Shown in pieces: positions 40,254-49,032 of a stretch of DNA of 64,000 nucleotides (positions within the stretch are counted from its first letter, which is position 1; the number at the start of each line of letters is the position of its first letter). Under the pieces are notes generated by a model. It was not told where the DNA came from. It was given only the letters and a program-made list of their open reading frames with translations, and did not search any database. The DNA is from Pseudomonas sp. Leaf58 (GTDB lineage Bacteria > Pseudomonadota > Gammaproteobacteria > Pseudomonadales > Pseudomonadaceae): positions 3,849,501 to 3,913,500 of the forward strand of contig NZ_CP032677.1 of assembly GCF_003627215.1 (NCBI RefSeq). The letters are read 5' to 3'. The position numbers and the translations under genes are program-made.

Positions 40254-41021
40254 ATGACTGCCGGCCCGATCCTCTCGCTGCGCCATTACCGCGACAGCCT
40301 GATTGCCCACAGCCACGAACACCCGCAACTGGTGTTTGGCCTGCGCGGCCGCCTGGAATTCGAGGTACAGGGGCATGGCGCCGGGGTCGATCGGCAAGCG
40401 TTGATCGTGGTGCCGGCCGGCGCTCACCACACCTGCGCCAGTGATGGCGGCAGCGATTGCCTGGTGCTCGATGTACCTGGGGAACACTGGTTGCGTGAGC
40501 AGTTGGGCGAGCATGCCGATGCCAGCCGCCGCCTGCTCGACCGCCCCGCCGCGCTGGGCCTGGATGACCGCCAGCAGCAGCTGGTGGACTGGCTGGCAGC
40601 CAGCCCCATAAACGACCCGCTGATTGCCCGGCAAGGCGCGGCGTTGCTGCTCGCCAGCCTCACCCCCACGGCAGCCGCCAGCGTCCGCGCCAGCCAGCGC
40701 CTGCCCTATGCCGCGTTCGATGCGCATATCGAGCAACATGCCGCCTACCCGCTGCAGGTCGCCGACCTGGCGCGCATTGCCGGGCTATCCAGTACTCGGT
40801 TGCATGCGCGCTTTACTGTGGAATGCGGGATGACACCGATGGACTACATTCGCCAGCGGCGCTTGCTCAAGGCGCGGCGGCTGGTGGTGCAGAGCCTGCT
40901 GCCGATGGGTGAGATTGCTGCGCAGGTGGGGTACAGCTCGCAGAGTGCGTTTTCGGCGGCGATGCTGCGGGCGTTTGGTTGTACGCCTTTGGCTTTGCGG
41001 CGAGAGCCTGGCGACAATTGA
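40254..41021 (+). CDS. AraC-family regulator with N-terminal cupin
   Basis: 255 residues from the ATG at 40254 (MTAGPILSLRHYRDSLIAHS). Cupin-like N-terminal sensor (HSHEHPQLVFGLRGRLEFEV, VVPAGAHHTC) and C-terminal HTH_18 (LARIAGLSSTRLHARFTVE, AAQVGYSSQSAFSAAMLRAFG). It lies next to an EamA exporter gene that it may control, as in many AraC-exporter pairs, but a REP pair separates them. Confidence 0.85.
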   Translation: MTAGPILSLRHYRDSLIAHSHEHPQLVFGLRGRLEFEVQGHGAGVDRQALIVVPAGAHHTCASDGGSDCLVLDVPGEHWLREQLGEHADASRRLLDRPAALGLDDRQQQLVDWLAASPINDPLIARQGAALLLASLTPTAAASVRASQRLPYAAFDAHIEQHAAYPLQVADLARIAGLSSTRLHARFTVECGMTPMDYIRQRRLLKARRLVVQSLLPMGEIAAQVGYSSQSAFSAAMLRAFGCTPLALRREPGDN

Positions 41022-41070
41022 CAGCAGTCTTGCGACAGAACTTGCTGGCCAGAGCCTTTACACTTTGCCT

Positions 41071-41205
41071 GTGCCGGCCCTTTCGCGGGTAAACCCGCTC
41101 CTACAAAGAAAGCTGCTCGCCGTTAGACCGCGTACACCCCCATCACCTCATTCAAGGCCACTGCAATCGGCGTAGGAGCGGGTTCACCCGCGAAGAGGCC
41201 GGTAC
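41071..41205. repeat. Inverted REP pair between the AraC gene and the EamA gene
   Basis: Left copy 41071-41105 (core TTCGCGGGTAAACCCGC) and right copy 41172-41205 (core GCGGGTTCACCCGCGAA) enclose about 66 bases, an unusually long spacer. Confidence 0.85.
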
Positions 41206-41236
41206 TGTCAGTAGAGATCTTGAGCAAGGACCTTCA

Positions 41237-42127
41237 ATGAACCACCGCACCGCCCTAGGCGCCCTGCACATTGGCGCACTGTTCTTCGGCCTGACCGGCG
41301 TCTTCGGCAAGCTGGCCGCCAGTGCCAGCCCGGCGATCATCGTGTTCGGCCGCGCCGCCTTCGCCGTTATCGCCCTGGCCCTGTTCGCTAGCCTGGCCGG
41401 CCCAGGCTGGCAACGCCTGAGCGGCCAGGACGTGCGCCGCCTGCTGCTCGGCGGGGTGCTGCTGGCCAGCCACTGGGTCAGCTTTTTCATCGCCGTCAAG
41501 GTCGGCGGCGTAGCCATCGCCACCCTCGGCTTCGCCAGCTTCCCAGCCTTTACCGTGATCCTCGAAGGCTTGCTGTTCCGCGAACGCATCCGCCGCAACG
41601 AGGCCGTGCTGGTACTGTTGGTCAGCATCGGCCTGGTGCTGGTTACGCCGGCATTCGACCTGGCCAGCGAGGCCACCAGCGGCTTGCTTTGGGCACTGCT
41701 CTCGGGGCTGCTGTTCTCGCTGCTGTCACTCACCAACCGTGCCGGCTCCGGCCGCCTGCCGGCGGTGCAGGCGGCGCTGTGGCAGAACCTGGTGGTCGGC
41801 CTGTGCCTGCTGCTGTTCGCCGCCCCTGGCCTGGCCGGCGTCGCAGCCATGGACTGGCTGTGGATTGCCCTGCTCGGCATCTTCTGCACCGGCGTGGCGC
41901 ACAGCCTGTTCGTCGCCAGCCTGGCAGTGATCAAGGCGCGCACCGCCGCTGTGGTGTTTGCCATGGAGCCGGTTTACGGCATTGCCGTGGCCTGGGCGGT
42001 GTTCGCCGAAACTCCGACCCTGCGCATGCTGCTGGGTGGCGCGCTGATCATCTTCGCCATCGTGCTGTCCAGCCGCCTGGCCGCCGAGCAACCGCCCAAG
42101 CAGCGGCCACTGGCCGAGGGCGCCTGA
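41237..42127 (+). CDS. DMT-superfamily exporter (EamA domain)
   Basis: 296 residues, ten membrane segments in two EamA repeats (ALHIGALFFGLTGVFGKLAA and TSGLLWALLSGLLFSLLSLT). Inner-membrane exporter of amino acids or metabolites; substrate unknown. RBS AAGGA upstream of ATG 41237. Its stop is one base from the end of the convergent selenoprotein-like gene. Confidence 0.88.
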   Translation: MNHRTALGALHIGALFFGLTGVFGKLAASASPAIIVFGRAAFAVIALALFASLAGPGWQRLSGQDVRRLLLGGVLLASHWVSFFIAVKVGGVAIATLGFASFPAFTVILEGLLFRERIRRNEAVLVLLVSIGLVLVTPAFDLASEATSGLLWALLSGLLFSLLSLTNRAGSGRLPAVQAALWQNLVVGLCLLLFAAPGLAGVAAMDWLWIALLGIFCTGVAHSLFVASLAVIKARTAAVVFAMEPVYGIAVAWAVFAETPTLRMLLGGALIIFAIVLSSRLAAEQPPKQRPLAEGA

Positions 42128-42128
42128 T

Positions 42129-42410
42129 TCAGCGATCGTTGTGGCCAAGGTCACGCTGTGGGTCGATCTGGTCACGCACCCGCTGCTTCAGCACCTTGGC
42201 CTCAGGGAAGCCACCGTCGGCCTTGCGCTCCCAGATCTGCACGCCATTGCAGGTAATGCGGAAGATACCGCCGGTACCAGGCTCCAGCGCTACCCGGCCA
42301 AGGTCGTCGGCGAAGGTGCTGAGCAGTTCCTGGGCCAGCCAGGCAGCACGCAGCAGCCACTGGCACTGCGTGCAATACGTGATGACGATTTCCGGTTTGC
42401 TGTCGGCCAT
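42129..42410 (-). CDS. SelT/SelW/SelH-like (Rdx family) protein
   Basis: 93 residues. The thioredoxin-like CxxC is in TYCTQCQWLLRAAW, and GTGGIFRITCNGVQIWERK and DGGFPEAKVLKQRVRD follow the family. Here a Cys stands where animal SelW has selenocysteine. Likely a small cytoplasmic redox protein. Divergent from the plpD-like gene. Confidence 0.9.
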   Translation of the reverse strand: MADSKPEIVITYCTQCQWLLRAAWLAQELLSTFADDLGRVALEPGTGGIFRITCNGVQIWERKADGGFPEAKVLKQRVRDQIDPQRDLGHNDR

Positions 42411-42477
42411 GGTGAAGCATCTCCAGGTAAGGGGCCGCTTATACTAGCGGTCTTTAGCCCACGGTTTGAGACTCAGG

Positions 42478-44664
42478 ATGCGCCGTTTGCTGTTTTGTTT
42501 TCTGCTCGCCTTCACCTCCCTCACGGCATTCGCCGCCGAACCGGCCAGGCCCAAGGTTGGCCTGGTGCTGTCTGGCGGCGCGGCCCGTGGCCTGGCCCAC
42601 ATCGGTGTGCTCAAGGCGCTGGAGGAACAGGGTGTGCGCATCGACGCCATTGCCGGCACCAGCATGGGCGCGGTGGTCGGCGGGCTATACGCCTCGGGCT
42701 ATAGTGTCGAAGAGCTGGAAAAGCTCGCCACCACCCTCGACTGGCAGCAGGCGCTGTCCGATGCCCCGCCGCGCAAGGACGTGCCGTTCCGGCGCAAGCA
42801 GGATGACCGCGACTTCCTGGTCAAGCAGAAGCTCAGCTTTCGCGACGACGGTAGCCTAGGCCTGCCACTGGGGGTGATTCAGGGGCAAAACCTCGCGCTG
42901 CTGCTGGAAAGCAAACTGGCACACACCGCCGACACCCGTGACTTCGACAAGCTGCCTATCCCCTTCCGGGCAGTGGCTACCGACATCGCCAGTGGCGAAA
43001 AAGTAGTGTTTCGCCGTGGCCACCTGCCCCAGGTAATCCGCGCCAGCATGTCGATCCCAGCGGTGTTTGCGCCGGTCGAGCTGGACGGCCGGCTACTGGT
43101 GGACGGCGGCATGGTCGACAATATCCCGGTGGATGTGGCCCGCGAAATGGGCGTGGACCTGGCCATCGTGGTCGACATCGGCACCCCGCTGCGTGACCGT
43201 AAGCAATTGGCCACGGTGGTCGACGTGCTCAACCAGTCGATCACCCTGATGACCCGGCGCAACTCCGAAGAACAACTGGCCAGCCTGCACCGCGACGATA
43301 TTCTCATCCAGCCCTCGCTGACCGCCTTCGGCGTGACCGATTTCGGCCGTGCCCGGGAAATGATCGACGCCGGCTACCGCGCCACCCGCCTGCTCGACCC
43401 GCGCCTCGCCGCCTTACGCCAGCCCGAGGGCGACAGCAGCCTGGCCGTGGCCCGCTCGCCGCGCCAACGCACGCCGATGATCACCGCGATCAGGATCGAG
43501 AACGACTCCAAGGTCAGCGACGACGTGATCCGCTCGTACATTCGCCAGCCGATCGATGCACCGCTGGAGTTGGACCGCCTGCAGACTGACATGGGCACGC
43601 TGTATGGCCTGGACTACTTCGACCGTGTGCAGTACCGCGTGGTGCACAAGGGCGACGCCAACACCTTGGTAATCAACGCCCGGGGCCGCCGTGGTGGCAC
43701 CGATTACCTGCGCCTCGGCCTGAACCTGTCGGACGACCTGCGTGGCGACAGCGCCTTCAACCTGGGCGCCAGCTACCGGGTCAACGGCATCAACAGCCTC
43801 GGTGCCGAATGGCTGACCCGTGGCCAAATCGGTGACCAGCAAGAGCTGTATAGCGAGTTCTACCAACCGCTAGACGTGGGTTCACGCTACTTCATCGCCC
43901 CGTACCTGGCCTTCGGCTCGCAGAACATCGAAGCCACTCTGGACAACGACCCCATCGCCGAGTACCGCCTGGAGCGCTACGGCTTTGGCCTGAACGTGGG
44001 GCGGCAAATCGGCACCAACGGTGAAGTGCGCCTGGGTGTAGGCAAGGCCTGGGGCGAGGCCGAGGTGCGCATCGGCGACCAGGACCTGCCCACAGTCAGT
44101 TTCAACGAGGGCTTCTACGAGCTGAAGTATTCGTTCGACACCCTCGACAACGTGTACTTCCCGCACCGCGGTGAAGACATCGGCCTGACCCTGCGCAAGT
44201 ACGACAAGTCACTGGACTCCGACCAAGATTACCGACAGTGGATGTTCAACCTGGACAAGGCTATCAGCAGCGGGCCTAACACCTTTGTATTGGGCGGGCG
44301 CTACGGGCGCACGCTGGACGCTACCGAAGTGGTGACGTCGAGCTTCGTGATGGGCGGCGCCCGGGAGTTGTCAGGCTTCCGCCAAGACTCGGTGTCGGGG
44401 CAGAACGTGAGCCTGATGCGCATGGTCTACTATCGCCGGCTGACGCCACGGGCCTACGTGCCGCTGGACTTCCCGCTTTACATCGGCGGTTCGCTGGAAC
44501 GTGGGCGAGCATGGAACAACGATAACGAGTTCGACAGTGGCTATATCAATGCGGCGAGTATCTTCCTGGGGCTGGAGACGCCGCTGGGGCCGTTGAACCT
44601 GAGTTATGGGGCCAACAGTGCGCATGAGCAGGCGGTGTACCTGAACCTGGGGCACACCTTCTGA
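42478..44664 (+). CDS. plpD: Patatin-like phospholipase with its own outer-membrane barrel (PlpD type, type Vd secretion)
   Basis: 728 residues from ATG 42478; a TTG at 42466 is an alternative. Signal peptide 1-19 (MRRLLFCFLLAFTSLTAFA). Patatin domain with oxyanion motif GGAARG (33-38), Ser62 in GTSMG and Asp209 in DGG, the catalytic dyad. A POTRA-like segment (about 340-410, ITAIRIENDSKVSDDVIRSY) and a C-terminal 16-strand barrel ending in Phe (YLNLGHTF) follow. The P. aeruginosa PlpD of the same length secretes its lipase domain. All catalytic residues are intact. Confidence 0.93.
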   Translation: MRRLLFCFLLAFTSLTAFAAEPARPKVGLVLSGGAARGLAHIGVLKALEEQGVRIDAIAGTSMGAVVGGLYASGYSVEELEKLATTLDWQQALSDAPPRKDVPFRRKQDDRDFLVKQKLSFRDDGSLGLPLGVIQGQNLALLLESKLAHTADTRDFDKLPIPFRAVATDIASGEKVVFRRGHLPQVIRASMSIPAVFAPVELDGRLLVDGGMVDNIPVDVAREMGVDLAIVVDIGTPLRDRKQLATVVDVLNQSITLMTRRNSEEQLASLHRDDILIQPSLTAFGVTDFGRAREMIDAGYRATRLLDPRLAALRQPEGDSSLAVARSPRQRTPMITAIRIENDSKVSDDVIRSYIRQPIDAPLELDRLQTDMGTLYGLDYFDRVQYRVVHKGDANTLVINARGRRGGTDYLRLGLNLSDDLRGDSAFNLGASYRVNGINSLGAEWLTRGQIGDQQELYSEFYQPLDVGSRYFIAPYLAFGSQNIEATLDNDPIAEYRLERYGFGLNVGRQIGTNGEVRLGVGKAWGEAEVRIGDQDLPTVSFNEGFYELKYSFDTLDNVYFPHRGEDIGLTLRKYDKSLDSDQDYRQWMFNLDKAISSGPNTFVLGGRYGRTLDATEVVTSSFVMGGARELSGFRQDSVSGQNVSLMRMVYYRRLTPRAYVPLDFPLYIGGSLERGRAWNNDNEFDSGYINAASIFLGLETPLGPLNLSYGANSAHEQAVYLNLGHTF

Positions 44665-44677
44665 GCCGTCGCCCTTC

Positions 44678-44766
44678 CTGTAGAAGAGGGTTTACCTGCG
44701 AAGCAGGCAACGCGGTGCATGGCACCGGCTTCGCCGGTGTTCGCGGGTAAACCCGCTCCTACAGGC
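44678..44766. repeat. REP pair, one copy degenerate, with an extra hairpin
   Basis: Left copy (44678-44708, GAGGGTTTACCTGCGAAGC) is degraded; right copy (44737-44766, core TTCGCGGGTAAACCCGC) is intact. Between them is CACCGGC-TTC-GCCGGTG (44723-44739). Lies between convergent genes. Confidence 0.75.
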
Positions 44767-44777
44767 CGCCAGGACCC

Positions 44778-45215
44778 TCAGGATTTCTCGAGGTTGGCGA
44801 GGATTTTCGCATGCACACGCATGCACACCTGCAGGTCCGCCTCGTCCACCCCGGTAAACAGCTCGACCCGCAACTGGTTGGCAATGGTCTCGATCTGCTC
44901 GATCAACGGTTTGGCCGGTGGGCACAGCACAATTTTCTTCGCCCGCCGGTCCTCCAGCACCGCCTGCCGGCGCACCAGCCCTTGGGCTTCCAGGCTGTCG
45001 AGCAGGCGCGCCAGGGTCGGGCCTTCGACGCCGACGCTCTGGGCCAACTCACGCTGGGTCGGGGCTTCTTCGAAACGGGCCAGGTGCAACAACACCAGCC
45101 AGCGCGCCTGGGACAGGTTGAGCCCGGCCAGGCGGCGGTCCAGTTCGGCACGCCAACCCCGGGACATCTGGGCCAGCTGCATGCCGAAGCGGTGTTGGTT
45201 GTCGGTCAGGGGCAT
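44778..45215 (-). CDS. SlyA-like MarR-family regulator
   Basis: 145 residues from ATG 45215 (a TTG two codons upstream is possible). Winged helix with QRELAQSVGVEGPTLARLLDSLE and the wing EDRRAKKIVLCPPAKPLIEQIE; the DRRAK wing is a hallmark of the SlyA/RovA branch. A TTAG-GCAG-CTAA dyad 28 bases upstream looks like its own operator. The branch responds to small aromatic acids and controls stress and efflux genes; its targets here are unknown. Confidence 0.88.
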   Translation of the reverse strand: MPLTDNQHRFGMQLAQMSRGWRAELDRRLAGLNLSQARWLVLLHLARFEEAPTQRELAQSVGVEGPTLARLLDSLEAQGLVRRQAVLEDRRAKKIVLCPPAKPLIEQIETIANQLRVELFTGVDEADLQVCMRVHAKILANLEKS

Positions 45216-45242
45216 AGGCAACTCATTGAATGGATCTAATTA

Positions 45243-45254
45243 TTAGGCAGCTAA
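45243..45254. promoter_or_regulatory. SlyA-type operator
   Basis: TTAG-GCAG-CTAA matches the SlyA box TTAGCAAGCTAA at 10 of 12 bases, with perfect outer half-sites. It is 28 bases before the SlyA-like gene's ATG, suggesting autorepression. Confidence 0.6.
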
Positions 45255-45365
45255 CCATGCCGCGCAGCACGAGGCAAGGCTCGCACACACTTGGTTGTTC
45301 GATAATCGTCAAAAAGCATGACAAAGGTCAGCAGATGGCGCTGCTGCCCTCGATCCTGCCGACGT

Positions 45366-47513
45366 TCAAAGCTCGAATTCCGCGGCCAAGGCTGCACGGA
45401 TGCAATACAGCACGCCCTCGGGTACCCGCGCCCCGAACTGCGGCGCAATAGCCGATACCGGCGGCAGCTCGCCTTCACCGTCGAGGAAGGCATCCTGCAC
45501 CTCCATCATCAGGTCCTCCGGCAGGTCGAGCGCTTGGTCCAGGCTCAGCTCCTGGCGGCCCAGCGCCTCGGCCAGCAGGCTGTAGACGTTCTTCTCGCTG
45601 CAGTTGAGCTGCCCGGCGATCTGCGCCGGGGTCATGCCGGCGCGGGCCAGGCTGACCAGTTCGTGGCGCAGATCAAGCACCACTTTCGGCGCCTCGTCGG
45701 TGCCACCGCTGTTGTTCAACACCTCGAGGAAGGCCTGGCCGTAGCGTTCCAGCTTGCGCGCGCCCACGCCGCTGACCTGGGCCATGTCGCTGAGGCTGGC
45801 CGGCTGGCTACGCAGCATCTCCAGCAAGGTCGAGTCGGGGAAGATGACGTAAGGCGGCACGCTGTGCTCTTCGGCCAGCTTGCGCCGCAGGGTGCGCAAT
45901 GCTTCCCACAGCTCGCGCTCTTCGGCGCGCACCAGCTGGCTGGCGGGGCTGCCACCGCTGGACGACGAAGTCTTGGCTGTGGTCTGCGGCTTGAGGTCGC
46001 GACGCAATTGCAAGGTCACCTCACCGCGCAGCAGTGGCCGGCAGCTGTCGGACAGGCGCAGGCCGCCGTAGCCTTCCAGGTCGATATCGACCAGGCCGCG
46101 CGCTACCAGCTGGCGGAACAGGGAACGCCACTCGACCTCGGCCAGGCCCTTGCCGACGCCGAACACCGACAGCTTCTGGTGGCCGAAATTGCGCACCTTC
46201 TCGGTGTCCTTGCCCAGCAACACGTCGACCAAGTGGCCAACGCCATAGCGCTGGCCGGTGCGGAACACCGCCGACAGCGCCTGGCGGGCCGGCTCGGTGG
46301 CGTCCCAGGTTTGGACCTGGTCGACACAGTTGTCGCAATGCCCGCACGGCTGCTCGAGGGTTTCGTCGAAATAGGCCAGCAGCGATTGGCGACGGCAGCG
46401 GGTTTCTTCGCACAGGGCGAGCATGGCGTCGAGCTTGTGCTGCTCGATACGCTTGTGGCGTTCGTCACCTTCGGAGTTCTGCAGCATCTGCTTGAGCATC
46501 ACCATGTCCTGCAGGCCGTAGGCCATCCAGGCATCGGACGGCAGGCCGTCACGGCCGGCACGGCCGGTTTCCTGGTAGTAGGCCTCGAGCGACTTGGGCA
46601 GGTCGAGGTGGGCGACGAAGCGCACGTTGGGCTTGTCGATACCCATGCCGAAGGCAATGGTGGCGACCATGATCAGCCCTTCCTCGTTGAGGAAACGGTG
46701 CTGGTTGGCAGACCGCGTCTCGGCAGCCAGACCGGCATGGTAAGGCAGCGCCGGGAAACCCTGCTCACAGAGGAAAGCGGCCGTTTCGTCGACCTTCTTG
46801 CGCGACAAGCAATAGACGATGCCAGCGTTGCCGCGGCGCTCGCTGAGGAAGGCCATCAGCTGCTTGCGCGGCGCCTCCTTGGGCACGATGCGATAAAAAA
46901 TGTTGGGCCGGTCGAAGCTCGACAGGAAACGCTCGGCGCCCTGCAGGTGCAAGCGCTGGACGATCTCTTCGCGGGTACGCATGTCGGCGGTGGCGGTCAG
47001 CGCAATGCGCGGCACATGCGGGAACAGCTCGGCCAGCTGGCCCAGTTGCAGGTACTCGGGGCGGAAGTCATGACCCCATTGCGACACGCAGTGGGCCTCG
47101 TCGATGGCGAACAGCGAGATGTCCAGGTCCCGCAGGAAGTCGAGCATGCGTGGCTGCACCAGGCGCTCCGGCGCCAGGTAGAGCATCTTCACCTCGCCAC
47201 GGCGCAGGCGCCCGGCCAACTCCCGCTGCTGCTCAACAGTCAGCGTGGAGTTCAGCGCGGCGGCGGCTACGCCCAGTTCGTCGAGCGTGGCGACCTGGTC
47301 GTCCATCAACGCGATCAAGGGCGAGACCACCACCGTCAGGCCCGGGCGCAACAGCCCCGGCACCTGGAAGCACAACGACTTGCCGCCGCCGGTGGGCATC
47401 AGCACCAGGGCATCGCCGCCATTGGCCACGCATTCAATGATCGCTGCCTGGCGCCCTCGGAAACTGTCGTAGCCGAAGATGTCCTTGAGAACGCGCTGAG
47501 CCTGTTCGAGCAT
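45366..47513 (-). CDS. recQ: ATP-dependent DNA helicase RecQ
   Basis: 715 residues from ATG 47513 ([20 protein letters not shown]); the frame is open to 47678 without family sequence. Helicase motifs: [28 protein letters not shown] and [10 protein letters not shown]. Zinc-binding Cys cluster ([17 protein letters not shown]), winged-helix RQC domain, HRDC domain (about 520-600), then about 90 extra residues with a helix-turn-helix-like segment ([19 protein letters not shown]). 3'-5' helicase of recombination repair. It diverges from yecA. Confidence 0.96.
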   Translation of the reverse strand: MLEQAQRVLKDIFGYDSFRGRQAAIIECVANGGDALVLMPTGGGKSLCFQVPGLLRPGLTVVVSPLIALMDDQVATLDELGVAAAALNSTLTVEQQRELAGRLRRGEVKMLYLAPERLVQPRMLDFLRDLDISLFAIDEAHCVSQWGHDFRPEYLQLGQLAELFPHVPRIALTATADMRTREEIVQRLHLQGAERFLSSFDRPNIFYRIVPKEAPRKQLMAFLSERRGNAGIVYCLSRKKVDETAAFLCEQGFPALPYHAGLAAETRSANQHRFLNEEGLIMVATIAFGMGIDKPNVRFVAHLDLPKSLEAYYQETGRAGRDGLPSDAWMAYGLQDMVMLKQMLQNSEGDERHKRIEQHKLDAMLALCEETRCRRQSLLAYFDETLEQPCGHCDNCVDQVQTWDATEPARQALSAVFRTGQRYGVGHLVDVLLGKDTEKVRNFGHQKLSVFGVGKGLAEVEWRSLFRQLVARGLVDIDLEGYGGLRLSDSCRPLLRGEVTLQLRRDLKPQTTAKTSSSSGGSPASQLVRAEERELWEALRTLRRKLAEEHSVPPYVIFPDSTLLEMLRSQPASLSDMAQVSGVGARKLERYGQAFLEVLNNSGGTDEAPKVVLDLRHELVSLARAGMTPAQIAGQLNCSEKNVYSLLAEALGRQELSLDQALDLPEDLMMEVQDAFLDGEGELPPVSAIAPQFGARVPEGVLYCIRAALAAEFEL

Positions 47514-47759
47514 GTGCAACTCCACAAATCGCCGTACCATCCTGGATACAGGCTGGACGAAAAACCCGCCCCGCACACGCCAAATGCGTAAGCGGTTTTT
47601 GCCAGGTGGCTGGCAAACGCCGCCCCTGCTTGAAAAATCGCGGAGTATACCGCAGCTCCGGCCCGCGCAGGGCAGCACGGCGATAGACGTTCCCTTTACC
47701 CCGCCACCGCTGCAAGGTGCTAGAATTCGTTATCGTTTATTCTCCAAGGTAGCCCTGTA

Positions 47760-48347
47760 ATGTCCTTCGCCGAGCAACTTACCCGCCTGCAAGCCTTCCT
47801 TGACGCCGACGAGCTGCACGAAGAGGCGTTGGACTATGTCGCCGCCCATGGCTACCTGACCGCCCTCTCGATCAACGCCGAAGAAGTGCCTGAGCGCGAG
47901 TGGATCGACGCCCTGTTCGCCGAAGAGCCGCACTACACCAGCGACGCTCAGCGCATCGAGATCGAAGCCACCCTGGTGGCGCTGAAGGCGCACATCGCCC
48001 GCCAGCTGGCCAGCGAAGAAGAATTCGACTTGCCTTGCGAGCTCGACCTGACTGAAGAGCCGGACGACTCCGACCTGCGCGGCTGGTGCATCGGCTTCAT
48101 GGAAGGCGTGTTCCTGCGTGAAGAGGCCTGGTTTGACCGCGACGAAGAAGAAGTCAGCGAAATGCTGCTGCCGATCATGGTTGGCTCGGGCCTGTTCGAC
48201 GAACAGCCTGAATTCGCCGACATCGCCAGCAACGCCAACCTGCAAGACGACATGATCGTACAGATCCCAGAGGCACTGACCGCGTTGTTCTTGCTGCTGC
48301 ACGCTCCTGACGAAAAACCGGCGCTGCTCAAGCCACGCCACCACTAA
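47760..48347 (+). CDS. YecA/UPF0149 family protein
   Basis: 195 residues, very acidic, all-helical UPF0149 fold with the segment RGWCIGFMEGVFLREEAWF. The C-terminal SEC-C zinc motif found in some YecA proteins is absent. Function unknown. ATG at 47760 preceded by AAGGTAG. Its stop is 7 bases from the ybaN start, so the two are probably an operon. Confidence 0.88.
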   Translation: MSFAEQLTRLQAFLDADELHEEALDYVAAHGYLTALSINAEEVPEREWIDALFAEEPHYTSDAQRIEIEATLVALKAHIARQLASEEEFDLPCELDLTEEPDDSDLRGWCIGFMEGVFLREEAWFDRDEEEVSEMLLPIMVGSGLFDEQPEFADIASNANLQDDMIVQIPEALTALFLLLHAPDEKPALLKPRHH

Positions 48348-48354
48348 GTCGCCG

Positions 48355-48720
48355 GTGCGCTACCTGCTGCTGGCCACCGGCTGGCTCAGCGTCGCGCTGG
48401 GGGTGTTGGGGATTTTCCTGCCGGTATTGCCCACCACCCCGTTCCTGCTGCTGGCGGCAGCCTGCTTTGCCCGCAGCTCGCCGCGCTTTCACCACTGGTT
48501 GGTCCATCACCCAAAGCTTGGGCCATGGATCCGCGATTACCTCAGTGGTGAAGGCATCCCCCTCAAGGGCAAGGTCTACGCCATCGGCCTGATGTGGGCC
48601 AGCATCGGCCTGTCGTGCTATCTGGTGCCACTGTTCTGGGCGCGCGCCTTCATGTTGAGCAGCGCCGTGCTGGTCAGCCTGTATATCCTCAAGCAAAAAA
48701 CCCTTTACAAGCCAAAGTGA
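48355..48720 (+). CDS. DUF454 membrane protein, YbaN-like
   Basis: 121 residues, GTG start at 48355. The DUF454 signature is plain: GWLSVALGVLGIFLPVLPTTPF, AACFARSSPRFHHWL and GPWIRDY. Three to four membrane segments. Function unknown. A gene of this family next to yecA-like genes is common in Pseudomonas. Confidence 0.9.
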   Translation: MRYLLLATGWLSVALGVLGIFLPVLPTTPFLLLAAACFARSSPRFHHWLVHHPKLGPWIRDYLSGEGIPLKGKVYAIGLMWASIGLSCYLVPLFWARAFMLSSAVLVSLYILKQKTLYKPK

Positions 48721-49032
48721 CAATTTTTTGTCGCCAAATATCACTTTCGCCTAAACTGCGCCTTACTTATTTAAAATAATTCTTGAACCCAGCCAAAGCC
48801 CCGCATTCATTGGGTTTGACGGTTTGTTTTCGCAACCACAGGCTGCATGTTTAGTCGTGCCAATTAGACAATATAAGTCTTGTATGTCAATTTGATATGA
48901 AGAAATCTTCTTACATATCGCGTTGAATGTACTTAGCTGTCTTGTTAAAAACCTGCAACACTATACGCGATAATTTTATCGTCATTTTTTTGGCGAGCAA
49001 CAGGATCAATTCCAGGATCAGGGAGATGTACC
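48721..49032. other. 312-bp AT-rich region upstream of the TolC-like gene
   Basis: Clearly lower GC than the rest of the window, especially 48760-48990. It holds a 26-bp dyad (48894-48919) and a small CGATAA/TTATCG palindrome followed by a T-run (48968-48992) shortly before the ribosome site GGGAG. It looks like a long regulated promoter and leader for the gene at 49033; no gene is seen. Confidence 0.6.
48894..48919. promoter_or_regulatory. 26-bp dyad upstream of the TolC-like gene
   Basis: GATATG-A-AGAA-ATC-TTCT-TA-CATATC: inverted arms identical apart from a one-base insertion. It is 114-139 bases before the start codon. Could be an operator or a hairpin; the binding factor is unknown. Confidence 0.5.

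Noticed and set aside
45318..47591. A 757-codon plus-strand open frame
   Set aside because: Antisense shadow of recQ, with no recognisable motif.
48885..48902. FleQ-like half-site (AAATTGAC on the minus strand) before the TolC-like gene
   Set aside because: Only the right half fits the FleQ consensus, so it is too weak to annotate; mentioned only as a reason to test FleQ.
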